Of a DNA stretch of 64,000 nucleotides, positions 1 to 9,270 are shown piece by piece (position 1 is the stretch's first letter; every line of letters starts with the position of its first letter). The DNA lies in assembly GCF_001299475.1 (NCBI RefSeq), contig NZ_CYUJ01000003.1, positions 914,142-978,141 on the forward strand. Direction: 5' to 3'. The notes under the pieces were generated by a model. The model did not search any database and was not told where the DNA came from. It saw only the letters and a list, made by a program, of their open reading frames with translations. Both the position numbers and the translations under genes were made by a program. The stretch is from Neofamilia massiliensis (GTDB lineage: Bacteria > Bacillota > Clostridia > Tissierellales > Peptoniphilaceae).

Positions 1-1
1 T

Positions 2-235
2 GGAGAAGCGACCTTACTTGCTTTTAAAGGCTTAGAAAATGTCAGGACCTTTGGAACAGATACAGCAGGCTATCTTTCTGTCAACCAAAGTTTTCCCTTG
101 TGGGAAAATATTATGCTAAATCTAACTGTTGGATTTTTTAAAGACAGACAAGGAAATATTTATGGAGAAGAAAGCCTAAGTCCAGATTTAGTTACTGAAG
201 ATCCTTACCAAGCCGCTATAGACTGGCTAAACTAA
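2..235 (+). CDS. S41 family (tail-specific/C-terminal processing) peptidase, C-terminal part
   Basis: The reading frame is open from the window edge and ends at TAA 233-235, leaving 78 codons, so the start and most of the protein lie outside. The fragment begins with GEATLLAFKGLENVRTFG and continues with GTDTAGYLS, which is the region just after the catalytic serine in S41 peptidases (family pattern SSGE...AF...GxxTxG). The protein ends with a conserved-looking DPYQAAIDWL tail. S41 enzymes use a Ser-Lys dyad and cut at exposed C-termini of substrate proteins, often outside the membrane. The domains needed to tell CtpA-like from other S41 members are not visible here. Confidence 0.75.
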   Translation, partial: GEATLLAFKGLENVRTFGTDTAGYLSVNQSFPLWENIMLNLTVGFFKDRQGNIYGEESLSPDLVTEDPYQAAIDWLN

Positions 236-391
236 GAAATAAAGCAAATAAAAAAGTAACCTGTAAATCTTTGTCTTCAAAATTTAATAAAAATAACACA
301 CTTTACAAGTTGATATAATTTTCTGCTTATTATATTATATTAGTAGATGAAAAAATTACTAAAGGACAAGTGGCTTAAAGGAGCAGTTTTA

Positions 392-826
392 ATGGATAGA
401 AAGAAGAGAAGGATTTTATTTTTAACTTCCTTGTTGATGGCTTTGATGATTTTAGTAAGCACTTTAAAAGACGAAACCCCTCAAGGGGCAGTTGCTACTG
501 AAATTTCAAACAACGAAGAATTTTATACTACTAGCGAAACAAACCTAAGAGATGGAGTTTATAAGTCAACTAACGACGGTTTTATATCTCCAATTACAGT
601 AGAACTTACTGTACAAAACGGCAGGATATCTGACTTTAAAGTTGTAGACCACAACGAAACTACCCAAATTGCCAAAACAGCCCTAACAGATGTGTCCTAT
701 GAAATATTAAAAAATAAGTCTCCTAACGTTGACGGAGTTTCTGGAGCAACAGAAACATCTGACGCCATAATTAAAGGAGCCAGAGATACAATTAGACAAG
801 CTGGAGGAAATCCAGAAGATTTTTAA
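392..826 (+). CDS. Membrane-anchored FMN-binding domain protein
   Basis: The protein is 144 residues from the ATG at 392, which has a good ribosome site (AAAGGAG, 8 nt upstream). An ATG at 347 in the same frame lacks such a site. A basic N-terminus followed by one hydrophobic stretch (residues about 7-25) gives a signal anchor. The rest is one FMN_bind domain starting at DGVYKSTNDGF and ending with DGVSGATETSDAI. The threonine of the SGAT motif is the residue to which ApbE attaches FMN covalently in RnfG/NqrC-type proteins. The likely role is a small extracytoplasmic electron carrier; the partner cannot be told. It stands alone between two transcription stops. Confidence 0.8.
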   Translation: MDRKKRRILFLTSLLMALMILVSTLKDETPQGAVATEISNNEEFYTTSETNLRDGVYKSTNDGFISPITVELTVQNGRISDFKVVDHNETTQIAKTALTDVSYEILKNKSPNVDGVSGATETSDAIIKGARDTIRQAGGNPEDF

Positions 827-831
827 AAACG

Positions 832-858
832 AGACAGTCCAAGAGGCTGTCTTTTTTT
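832..858 (+). terminator. Rho-independent terminator after the FMN-binding protein
   Basis: AGACAG and CTGTCT form a short stem followed by a run of seven T, directly after the stop codon at 826. Confidence 0.75.
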
Positions 859-1011
859 CTTGAAAAAAATTTTTTTTTAAAAAAATTTGTAGGAAAGTTA
901 TTTTTAGTGGTATAAGTATTATAGAGAGACAAAAATTATTTTCTAAATAAATCTTTCTTGCTTTTTGAAAAATTAAGAGTAGAATATGTAAGTAAATATT
1001 TTTTAAGACCC

Positions 1012-1050
1012 AGGGCCTTAATCGAATGATTGAAGGTCCTTTGTGTTTTT
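1012..1050 (+). promoter_or_regulatory. Hairpin with T-run in the atp operon leader
   Basis: AGGGCCTT (1012-1019) pairs with AAGGTCCT (1033-1040) with one G-U pair, and ATC/GAT extends the stem inward. TTTGTGTTTTT follows, and the atpB ribosome site lies 17 nt further on. It looks like an attenuator or a leaky terminator between the upstream promoter region (a possible -10 TATTAT at 917-922) and the ATP synthase genes. I see no protein-coding potential in 860-1067. Confidence 0.5.
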
Positions 1051-1067
1051 AAGATTGGAGGTTATTA

Positions 1068-1868
1068 ATGAAGAAAAAGCCAATTTATGTTTTTGCAGCT
1101 TTAATTATAGCATCTTTTGTCCTAAGCTTTATTATAAAGGCTCCTCAAATTGAAGCTGAGCCAATAAGCCAGGCTATGAAAGATGCTGTAGTTCACAATG
1201 AAAACAAAATTTTATTTCTAGGAAGGGAAGTCAATCCAGGACTTGTATCTGCTGTAACTGTCAGTGGGATAATTCTCCTTGGGGCTCTTATTATTAGAAT
1301 ATTTTTTATTCCAAGATTTTCTTATGTGCCATCTAAGGGACAAATTATTATTGAAGAGATAGTTGGATATTTTAACAATTTAGCCAAGTCCAACAGTCCT
1401 GACAGAAATAAGTTTTTAGGAGCCTATATTTTTGCAGCAGGTCTTTACGTTTTTGTCGGCACCATCTTTGAACTTTTTGGCATCCAGGCTTTGACGACAA
1501 CTTCTAGGTCACTGGCATTGCCTGCTCCTCTTTCTGATATAAACGGAGCTATTGCCTTAGGCGGTCTTTCTTATTTGGTAATTTTAGGAGGAGGACTAGT
1601 TGCTAACGGACCGAAAGGACTTTTAAAGGGACTCAAGGATTTTTCTCTACCACTGTCTATGTCCTTTAGACTTTTTGGAGCCTTGTTAAGTGGCCTTTTA
1701 GTAAATGAGTTAATCTATCACTATGTATATCTTTCCTATGGCTTGCCAGTTGTGGTTGCAATTGTCTTTACCTTGCTTCACGCTGTTATCCAAGCCTATG
1801 TACTGACAATTTTAACTTCACTTTTTTATGGAGAAGTCAGTGAAAAGCATGGAGAGTTAAAAAAATAA
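1068..1868 (+). CDS. atpB: F1Fo ATP synthase subunit a
   Basis: This is the stator subunit that forms the two half-channels for ion passage against the c-ring. It has 266 residues, a normal length. Several hydrophobic helices are visible, and the conserved helix region reads SMSFRLFGALLSGLLV, containing the essential arginine in the RLFG motif, followed by the C-terminal HAVIQAYVLTIL segment with the conserved glutamine. It has a ribosome site TGGAGG and is the first gene of an operon that runs through atpC with gaps of 1-28 nt. Confidence 0.93.
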   Translation: MKKKPIYVFAALIIASFVLSFIIKAPQIEAEPISQAMKDAVVHNENKILFLGREVNPGLVSAVTVSGIILLGALIIRIFFIPRFSYVPSKGQIIIEEIVGYFNNLAKSNSPDRNKFLGAYIFAAGLYVFVGTIFELFGIQALTTTSRSLALPAPLSDINGAIALGGLSYLVILGGGLVANGPKGLLKGLKDFSLPLSMSFRLFGALLSGLLVNELIYHYVYLSYGLPVVVAIVFTLLHAVIQAYVLTILTSLFYGEVSEKHGELKK

Positions 1869-1896
1869 AAAATCTATTTTAAATTTTGGAGGAATT

Positions 1897-2232
1897 ATGA
1901 AAAATCAAAAGAAATTATTAGTTATTGTCGCCATCGTCTTAGTTGTTTGTGTATTTTCAACAAATGTAGCCTTTGCCCAAGAAGATTCTAGCAATCAAGC
2001 ACAAACTATAGCTGAAGCCAAGGCTTTACCATCAGCTCTTGCCATAGGTCTTGCTGCAGCCCCAGCTGCTATAGCCATGGGCCTTGCAATTTATAAGGCA
2101 ACTGATAGTATTTCTAGACAACCTGAAGCTGAAGGCTCAATTAGAACAACCTTAATGTTAGGACTTGTATTTATTGAAACTTTAGTTATTTATGCACTAA
2201 TTGTAGCCATACTAATTATATTTGTACTATAG
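1897..2232 (+). CDS. atpE: F1Fo ATP synthase subunit c with an extra N-terminal signal-like segment
   Basis: This is the rotor-ring proteolipid. It has 111 residues, longer than the usual 70-90. Residues 1-29 look like a signal peptide (MKNQKKLLVIVAIV... ending AFAQ), followed by a polar linker. The two ring helices follow: helix 1 with small residues (LAIGLAAAPAAIAMG), the polar loop SRQPEAEGS, and helix 2 with the ion-binding carboxylate in FIETLVIYAL. A Thr follows the Glu and a Tyr sits four residues later, as in Na+-binding rings, but the helix-1 glutamine of Na+ rings is a Met here. The ion (H+ or Na+) is therefore undecided. Confidence 0.9.
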   Translation: MKNQKKLLVIVAIVLVVCVFSTNVAFAQEDSSNQAQTIAEAKALPSALAIGLAAAPAAIAMGLAIYKATDSISRQPEAEGSIRTTLMLGLVFIETLVIYALIVAILIIFVL

Positions 2233-2241
2233 GAGGCAGCA

Positions 2242-2721
2242 ATGAATCCTATTTTAGGAATTAATTTTTTACAAATTATCTATCACATTTTCAACTTTTC
2301 GATTTTAGGTCTAGGTCTTTATATTTTACTTTACAAGCCAGTTGTAAATTTTATGGACAAGAGAAAGGCCTACTACGAAGATATGGACAAAAAGGCCAAG
2401 GAAAATTTAAAAGATGCCGAAAATCTTTTTAAAGACCATGAAGAAAAATTAGAAAACTTTCGAAAAGAAAAAGAAGACCTTAAGGCTGAGGCTGAGGCTC
2501 AAGCTAGAAAAGAAGCTGACGAAATTATAGCTAAGGCTAAAAAAGAAGAAGAAAACATTCTATTAAAAGCCAAAGCATCTGCCGACTTTGAAAGAGAAAA
2601 ACTAATAAAAGAAGGCAAGGAAGAGGTCAAAGACCTTCTTGTTAAGGCTATTGAAAAATCTGTAAACGATGACCAAGACCCTTATGACGCCTTTATTCAC
2701 GCTTTTGGAAAAGAGGACTAG
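2242..2721 (+). CDS. atpF: F1Fo ATP synthase subunit b
   Basis: This peripheral-stalk subunit has 159 residues, a normal length. One N-terminal membrane helix (residues about 7-28) is followed by YKPVVNFMDKRKAYY and a long charged coiled coil (residues about 40-140). It starts 9 nt after atpE. The next gene begins 1 nt after its stop, so translation is probably coupled. It carries no part of subunit delta, so the missing N-terminal domain of delta is not fused here (unlike the b-delta fusion known in mycobacteria). Confidence 0.92.
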   Translation: MNPILGINFLQIIYHIFNFSILGLGLYILLYKPVVNFMDKRKAYYEDMDKKAKENLKDAENLFKDHEEKLENFRKEKEDLKAEAEAQARKEADEIIAKAKKEEENILLKAKASADFEREKLIKEGKEEVKDLLVKAIEKSVNDDQDPYDAFIHAFGKED

Positions 2722-2722
2722 G

Positions 2723-4450
2723 ATGGAAAAAGTTCAAGCTATTATTAGATCTAAAGAAAAACCAAGGGCAGACCAAGAAGAAAAGCTAAAAAGTTTTTTT
2801 AAAAATGAAAAATCTTTAGACCTGGACCTAAGATGGTCTAAAGATGAATCTATTTCAGATGGTTTTGTCCTAACGATTGGCTCAAAAACCTATAAGTGGA
2901 CAAAGGCCTCTAGACTTGAAGACCTTGCTAGGTCCATAGAAAACATCGATACAGATTCATCTAATTATCTAAGTCTTTTAACAGACAAGCTCAAAGAATT
3001 TAGACCAAGGACCAAGGGAGAAGAAATTGGCAGGGTCCTATCAATTGGAGATGGCATTGCCAAACTTACTGGTTTAGAATCTGCCTCCTACGGAGAAATT
3101 GTAGTCTTTGAAACTGGAGTAAAGGGCATGGTCTTAGACTTAAAAAAAGACTACCTAGGCTGTATTATCTTTGGCGAAGACAAAGACATTTCAGAAGGGT
3201 CCCAAGTTTTTAGGACCAAAAAGACAGCTGGCATTCCAGTTGGCCCTGACCTCTTAGGCAGGGTTGTAAATCCTCTAGGTGAACCAATAGATGGCCAGGG
3301 AAAAATTTCTCCTATAGCCTACTACAAAATCGAAAAAGAAGCGCCAGAAATTATTGACAGGCAGTCTGTTTATAGGCCTCTTGAAACTGGAATTTTAGCA
3401 ATAGATTCAATGTTTCCAATTGGCAAGGGGCAAAGAGAACTTATAATTGGCGACAGACAAACAGGTAAAACTGCCATAGCCTTAGATACAATTTTAAAAC
3501 AAAAAGACGAGGACCTAATTTGCATTTACGCAGCTATTGGTCAAAAGGCTTCATCTCTAGCCTTGCTTGTAGAAAACTTAAAAAAGAAAAACGCCTTTGA
3601 TAATTGTATAGTTGTTGCAGCAACTGCAGCAGACTCAGCTGCCTTTCAATACATCGCCCCTTATTCAGCAACTGCCATTGGCGAATACTTTATGGACCAA
3701 GGCAAGGACGTCCTAATAATTTATGACGACTTGTCTAAACACGCTGTAGCCTACAGGTCAATTTCACTTTTACTTGAAAGGTCACCAGGCAGGGAGGCAT
3801 ATCCAGGGGATGTATTTTATCTCCACTCTAGACTTTTAGAAAGGTCAGCCCAGCTTTCTGAAAAACTAGGTGGCGGCTCAATTACATCACTGCCAATTGT
3901 AGAAACTCAGGCAGGAGATATTTCAGCCTATATACCGACAAATATTATTTCAATTACAGACGGACAAATATTTTTAGAGTCAGACTTGTTTTTTGCTGGC
4001 CAAAGACCTGCTATAAATGTTGGCCTTTCAGTATCAAGAGTTGGCGGCGCTGCCCAAACCAAGGCCATAAAAAAGGCAGCTGCGTCCCTAAGACTAAGTC
4101 TAGCCCAATATAGGGAAATGGAAATCTTTACCCAATTTGCCTCAGACCTTGATGAAAACACTAAGAGACAACTAGTTTACGGGTCAGGGCTAATGGAAAT
4201 TTTAAAGCAAAATCAATTTTCTCCCCTTAAGCACTATGAAGAAGTTATTATCCTAGTAGTTGCTCTTGCTAAACTTTTAATAGACTTAGACAAAAAGAAA
4301 ATCAAAGAAACTTTAAAAAATATAATTTCTCATATTGAAAGTGAAGACCCAGCCTTAATTGAAGAAATTGAAAGGACCAAGGACCTTACAGATGCCAGCA
4401 GGGAAAAAATTATTAGCCTAGCTCAGGCCTATTTAGATTCAAGCAAATAA
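2723..4450 (+). CDS. atpA: Fusion of ATP synthase delta C-terminal domain with subunit alpha
   Basis: The protein has 575 residues against about 500 for a normal alpha. I chose ATG 2723 because AAGAGG lies 6 nt upstream; an in-frame ATG at 2669 lies inside atpF and lacks a site. Residues 1-75 resemble the C-terminal domain of subunit delta (the pattern ISDGFVLTIG followed by RLEDLARSI matches the delta GFVLRIGD...L motif). From about residue 95, alpha starts with GEEIGRVLSIGDGIAKLTG. The Walker A is GDRQTGKTA, and the nucleotide-binding and C-terminal domains are complete. No separate atpH exists in the operon, and no plausible internal start for alpha alone is visible near the junction. The N-terminal six-helix domain of delta is absent. 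Confidence 0.9.
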   Translation: MEKVQAIIRSKEKPRADQEEKLKSFFKNEKSLDLDLRWSKDESISDGFVLTIGSKTYKWTKASRLEDLARSIENIDTDSSNYLSLLTDKLKEFRPRTKGEEIGRVLSIGDGIAKLTGLESASYGEIVVFETGVKGMVLDLKKDYLGCIIFGEDKDISEGSQVFRTKKTAGIPVGPDLLGRVVNPLGEPIDGQGKISPIAYYKIEKEAPEIIDRQSVYRPLETGILAIDSMFPIGKGQRELIIGDRQTGKTAIALDTILKQKDEDLICIYAAIGQKASSLALLVENLKKKNAFDNCIVVAATAADSAAFQYIAPYSATAIGEYFMDQGKDVLIIYDDLSKHAVAYRSISLLLERSPGREAYPGDVFYLHSRLLERSAQLSEKLGGGSITSLPIVETQAGDISAYIPTNIISITDGQIFLESDLFFAGQRPAINVGLSVSRVGGAAQTKAIKKAAASLRLSLAQYREMEIFTQFASDLDENTKRQLVYGSGLMEILKQNQFSPLKHYEEVIILVVALAKLLIDLDKKKIKETLKNIISHIESEDPALIEEIERTKDLTDASREKIISLAQAYLDSSK

Positions 4451-4462
4451 AAGGGTGATTGT

Positions 4463-5350
4463 ATGCCTAGTTCAAAAGAGCTCAAGGACAGAATTAGATC
4501 AATTAAAGATACAAGAAAAATAACCAAGGCCATGTATTTAATTTCATCTACAAAGATGAGAAAGGCCAAAGAAAGTCTAGAAAACACTAGGCCTTATTTT
4601 GATAATTTAAAAGTGGAAATAAAAAGAGTTATTAGAACTTTAAAGACCTTTGATTCAAAATATATTTATCCAGAAGATATGAAGGACTTTGAAAATGGAA
4701 CCTACGGCCTAATAGTAATAACATCAGACAAGGGCCTAGCTGGATCTTATAACCTCAACGTCGTTAAAGAAGCTGTAAAAATTTTAGAAGACCACAAGGA
4801 CTGCAAGCTCTTTGCTATAGGATCTTTTGGGAAAAATTATTTTGCTAAGAGAAATATTCCTGTAGAAAAGAACTTTGTCTTTTCAGCTGAAGACCCTAGT
4901 CTAGACGAGGCCAGAGAAATTGCCACAAATATTTTAGAAGAATACGATAGGGGAAAACTTAAGAAAATATTTTTAATTTATACCAACATGGTCAATAGCT
5001 TTTCAAGCCAGGCTGTTTCAATGAGACTATTTCCCTTTCACAGGGACTACTTTGACGACAAAAAGTTCGAGGAAGAAAAGACTATAAAAAACGAATTTAC
5101 TTTTTATCCTAGCCTTGATGAAATTTTAGAGCCGCTAATTACTTCCTATATTGTTGGAATAATTTATGGGGCCCTAGTTGATTCGTATTCAGCTGAACAA
5201 AATGCTAGGATGAATGCCATGAGTTCTGCCATAGAAAATGCAGACGACCTACTTGGAAACTTACAAATCCAATACAACAGACTAAGACAGGGACAAATTA
5301 CAGAAGAGATTATAGAAATTTCTGCTGGAGCCCAGGCACAGAAAAAATAG
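4463..5350 (+). CDS. atpG: F1Fo ATP synthase subunit gamma
   Basis: This is the central shaft. It has 295 residues, a normal length. The N-terminal helix carries RIRSIKDTRKITKAM, the family signature. The C-terminal helix ends with the matching RMNAMSSAIENADDLL and YNRLRQGQITEEIIEI segments. It starts 12 nt after the alpha fusion gene. Confidence 0.94.
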   Translation: MPSSKELKDRIRSIKDTRKITKAMYLISSTKMRKAKESLENTRPYFDNLKVEIKRVIRTLKTFDSKYIYPEDMKDFENGTYGLIVITSDKGLAGSYNLNVVKEAVKILEDHKDCKLFAIGSFGKNYFAKRNIPVEKNFVFSAEDPSLDEAREIATNILEEYDRGKLKKIFLIYTNMVNSFSSQAVSMRLFPFHRDYFDDKKFEEEKTIKNEFTFYPSLDEILEPLITSYIVGIIYGALVDSYSAEQNARMNAMSSAIENADDLLGNLQIQYNRLRQGQITEEIIEISAGAQAQKK

Positions 5351-7163
<1,813 letters not shown>

Positions 7164-7174
7164 AAATAGATTTG

Positions 7175-7210
7175 TTAGTGCTAGAAAAAATTCTGGCACT
7201 AATTTTTTAT
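7175..7210 (+). terminator. Terminator of the ATP synthase operon
   Basis: Twelve-base arms TTAGTGCTAGAA (7175-7186) and TTCTGGCACTAA (7191-7202), with one G-U pair and a 4-nt loop, are followed by TTTTTTATTTT. Confidence 0.9.
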
Positions 7211-7230
7211 TTTCAAAAATATTTTTTAGC

Positions 7231-7265
7231 AAATAAAAAAAGCCAAGGACCTCAATCCTTGACTT
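7231..7265 (-). terminator. Terminator of the minus-strand SDR gene
   Basis: CAAGGA (7244-7249) pairs with TCCTTG (7257-7262). On the minus strand the stem is followed by a run of seven T (the plus strand shows AAAAAAA). A run of T also follows on the plus strand, so it may act in both directions. Confidence 0.7.
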
Positions 7266-7275
7266 AAAAAAATTT

Positions 7276-8043
7276 TTACATTTCAAATGGAGACTCTGGA
7301 AGAATTTGGCCTCCGTCTACAATTATTGATTGGCCTGTAATATATTTTGCCTCATCTGATGCAAAGAACATTATTGCATAGGCTATGTCCTTTGGTTCGC
7401 CAAGGGCTGCCATTGGAATAACAGATTCTTGGTTTTTAATATATTCTGCTCCTAAGTTTTCTCTCATACCTGGGGTCATAATGTTTCCAGGTTCAACTGC
7501 GTTAATGGTAATATTTTTTCCTGCCAGTTCAAGGGCAACAGATCTCATAAAACCATTTACTCCAGCCTTGGCTGCTGCATAGTGAGGAAGGCTTGAGTTT
7601 CTAACTCTATTTCCTGTTATTGAAGAGGTAATAACTATTCGGCCTCCATCTTTTAAATATTTCATCGCCTCTCTAGTATTTAGAAAAACTCCCTTTAAGT
7701 TAATATCCAAAACTTCGTCCCATTGGTCTAAGGTCATAGTTGAAGTTTTTTCTTCTGGGAAATAACCTGCATTTAAAACTACAATGTCAATGCCATTTAA
7801 AATGTCGTTTGCTTCTTTAAAAAGTTTTTCTGTGTCTTTTTCAGAAGAGACATCTGCCTTTACAAAGCTGGCTTCATAGTTTTTCTTTGTCATCTCATCT
7901 TCAAAGGCCAGGCCGTCTTTTTCGTTTCTGCCTGTAAAAACTACCTTGGCTCCTTCTTCTAAAAAGGCTTCAGTAATTCCTGCGCCAATGCCCTTGGCTC
8001 CGCCTGTGATTATAACTTTCTTGTCTTTCATTGAAAATGCCAT
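7276..8043 (-). CDS. Short-chain dehydrogenase/reductase (FabG-like SDR)
   Basis: This is an NAD(P)-dependent oxidoreductase of the classical SDR type with 255 residues. The cofactor motif is TGGAKGIG near the N-terminus, NAG follows in the middle (VVLNAGYF), the catalytic Ser lies in SSITGN, and the catalytic YxxxK is YAAAK. The C-terminus GQSIIVDGG is typical of FabG/glucose-dehydrogenase-like members. A good AGGAGG site precedes the ATG. It is transcribed alone, convergent with the atp operon. The substrate cannot be read from the sequence; the N-terminal MAFSMKDKKVIITGG gives no hint. Confidence 0.88.
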   Translation of the reverse strand: MAFSMKDKKVIITGGAKGIGAGITEAFLEEGAKVVFTGRNEKDGLAFEDEMTKKNYEASFVKADVSSEKDTEKLFKEANDILNGIDIVVLNAGYFPEEKTSTMTLDQWDEVLDINLKGVFLNTREAMKYLKDGGRIVITSSITGNRVRNSSLPHYAAAKAGVNGFMRSVALELAGKNITINAVEPGNIMTPGMRENLGAEYIKNQESVIPMAALGEPKDIAYAIMFFASDEAKYITGQSIIVDGGQILPESPFEM

Positions 8044-8204
8044 CTTATAACCTCCTATATTTTTTAAAATCTACTTACTATTCTTCTACCCAAAAAGCAA
8101 AAATTAAAAATTCAGAATGAGTTTTAAAAATTTACAAGGAAATTCATTTTAAAATTCAAAATTTGTATTCGAAATAAAAAAACAAACAAATGTTCAGAAT
8201 TATC

Positions 8205-8233
8205 TTGACTAAAAGCAAAAAGCAGTTTAAAAT
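8205..8233 (+). promoter_or_regulatory. Sigma-A promoter of the XRE-ImmA-polymerase cassette
   Basis: TTGACT (8205-8210) and TAAAAT (8228-8233) are spaced 17 nt apart. The words ATTCAGAAT (about 8109) and GTTCAGAAT (about 8191) occur in the same divergent region and may be repressor half-sites. That is a guess from repetition only. Confidence 0.65.
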
Positions 8234-8305
8234 ATAAGTAGTTAAACTTCTAATTAAAGAAAAAAACTAAAGTTTAAATTCTAAAAAACAAAATAGGAGG
8301 CCCTT

Positions 8306-8704
8306 ATGACTTTTGGATCAAAACTTAGAAAACTTAGAGAAGAAAATAATATGACCCAGGCAGACCTTGCTGATGCCCTTGGTCTTAGCCTTAAGGCCAT
8401 TAGCAATTACGAACTTAAAGGCACCAGGCCAAGGACCATGGACATGTATGAAAAAATCGCCGACCTCTTCCAGGTAGACCTTAACTATCTGCTCACTAAC
8501 GAATCGGCCTTTGTAGTTAAGGCCCACAAGACCTATGGATCTAAAGGAGCCAGAGAGGCAGAAGAACTTTTGTCATCTATGACTGGACTATTTGCTGGTG
8601 GCGAACTTGCTGAAGAAGACAAGGACGCCCTTTTTGAAGCCATTCAAGAGGCCTACTGGGAGGCCAAATTAGAAAATAAAAAATACGGCAAGAAAAAGGA
8701 TTGA
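8306..8704 (+). CDS. XRE-family HTH transcriptional regulator
   Basis: The protein has 132 residues. Residues 1-65 form a Cro/CI-type helix-turn-helix (FGSKLRKLREENNMTQADLA, then LKAISNYELKGTRPRTMDMY). The C-terminal half is acidic and helical. It sits 4 nt upstream of an ImmA/IrrE-type protease gene. In known pairs such as ImmR/ImmA the protease cuts the repressor after DNA damage or another signal. By analogy this protein represses its own operon, which includes the translesion polymerase. Confidence 0.85.
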   Translation: MTFGSKLRKLREENNMTQADLADALGLSLKAISNYELKGTRPRTMDMYEKIADLFQVDLNYLLTNESAFVVKAHKTYGSKGAREAEELLSSMTGLFAGGELAEEDKDALFEAIQEAYWEAKLENKKYGKKKD

Positions 8705-8708
8705 TTTT

Positions 8709-9254
8709 ATGGCTAACAAGTGGATTTATGACAGGGTTCAGACCCTGGTAGATAAATACCAGACCAGAGACCCAGAAGAACTAGCAGCCAGACTTAATGT
8801 GAAGATAAAATATACGGCTGACACAAAAAGCCTCTTAGGTATGTACAAAATTCTTCTAAAAAACCGCTATATTTTCATCCCAGGAAACTTGGGCCATTTA
8901 AAAAATACAGTTTTAGCCCACGAACTAGGCCACGACCAACTTCATCGAGACTATTGTAAAAACGGAGCCAGCTTTCAAGAAAGTAGGATTTTTAATCCGA
9001 CAAATGAATTTGAAATTGAGGCCAATATTTTTGCTGCCCACTTACTTATAAGAGACGAAGATATTTTTAAATATCTCAAAGAGGGAATGACTGACAGGGA
9101 CCTAGCAGGGACCCTAGGCGTAGATATAAATTTACTAAATTTAAAGCTAGCTGAAATGGTCAAGCTAAAACTTTTAAATATAGAAAAAATCCAAGTAGAA
9201 ACCCCAGGCTCTCAATTTTTAAAGGCCTACAAGCCAGGAGAAGATTCTTTTTAG
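8709..9254 (+). CDS. ImmA/IrrE-family metallopeptidase
   Basis: The protein has 181 residues. The zinc-site motif HELGHDQLHRD (HExxH plus a downstream acidic group) lies at about residues 77-87, and EFEIEANIFAAHLLI supplies the third ligand glutamate region, as in the IrrE/ImmA family. The C-terminal part has a short helical domain (MTDRDLAGTLGVDINLLNLKL). It is probably the anti-repressor for the preceding XRE protein. The known family cleaves its cognate repressor; that it does so here is inferred from the pairing. Confidence 0.87.
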   Translation: MANKWIYDRVQTLVDKYQTRDPEELAARLNVKIKYTADTKSLLGMYKILLKNRYIFIPGNLGHLKNTVLAHELGHDQLHRDYCKNGASFQESRIFNPTNEFEIEANIFAAHLLIRDEDIFKYLKEGMTDRDLAGTLGVDINLLNLKLAEMVKLKLLNIEKIQVETPGSQFLKAYKPGEDSF

Positions 9255-9270
9255 GAAAGAGGTAAACATA

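Noticed and set aside
2669..2722. ATG 2669 as the start of the alpha fusion
   Set aside because: It lies inside atpF without a ribosome site, while ATG 2723 has AAGAGG at 6 nt.
2723..3010. Fusion of delta and alpha as a sequencing frameshift
   Set aside because: The frame is open with sensible protein sequence across the junction, and the delta N-terminal part is absent rather than out of frame.
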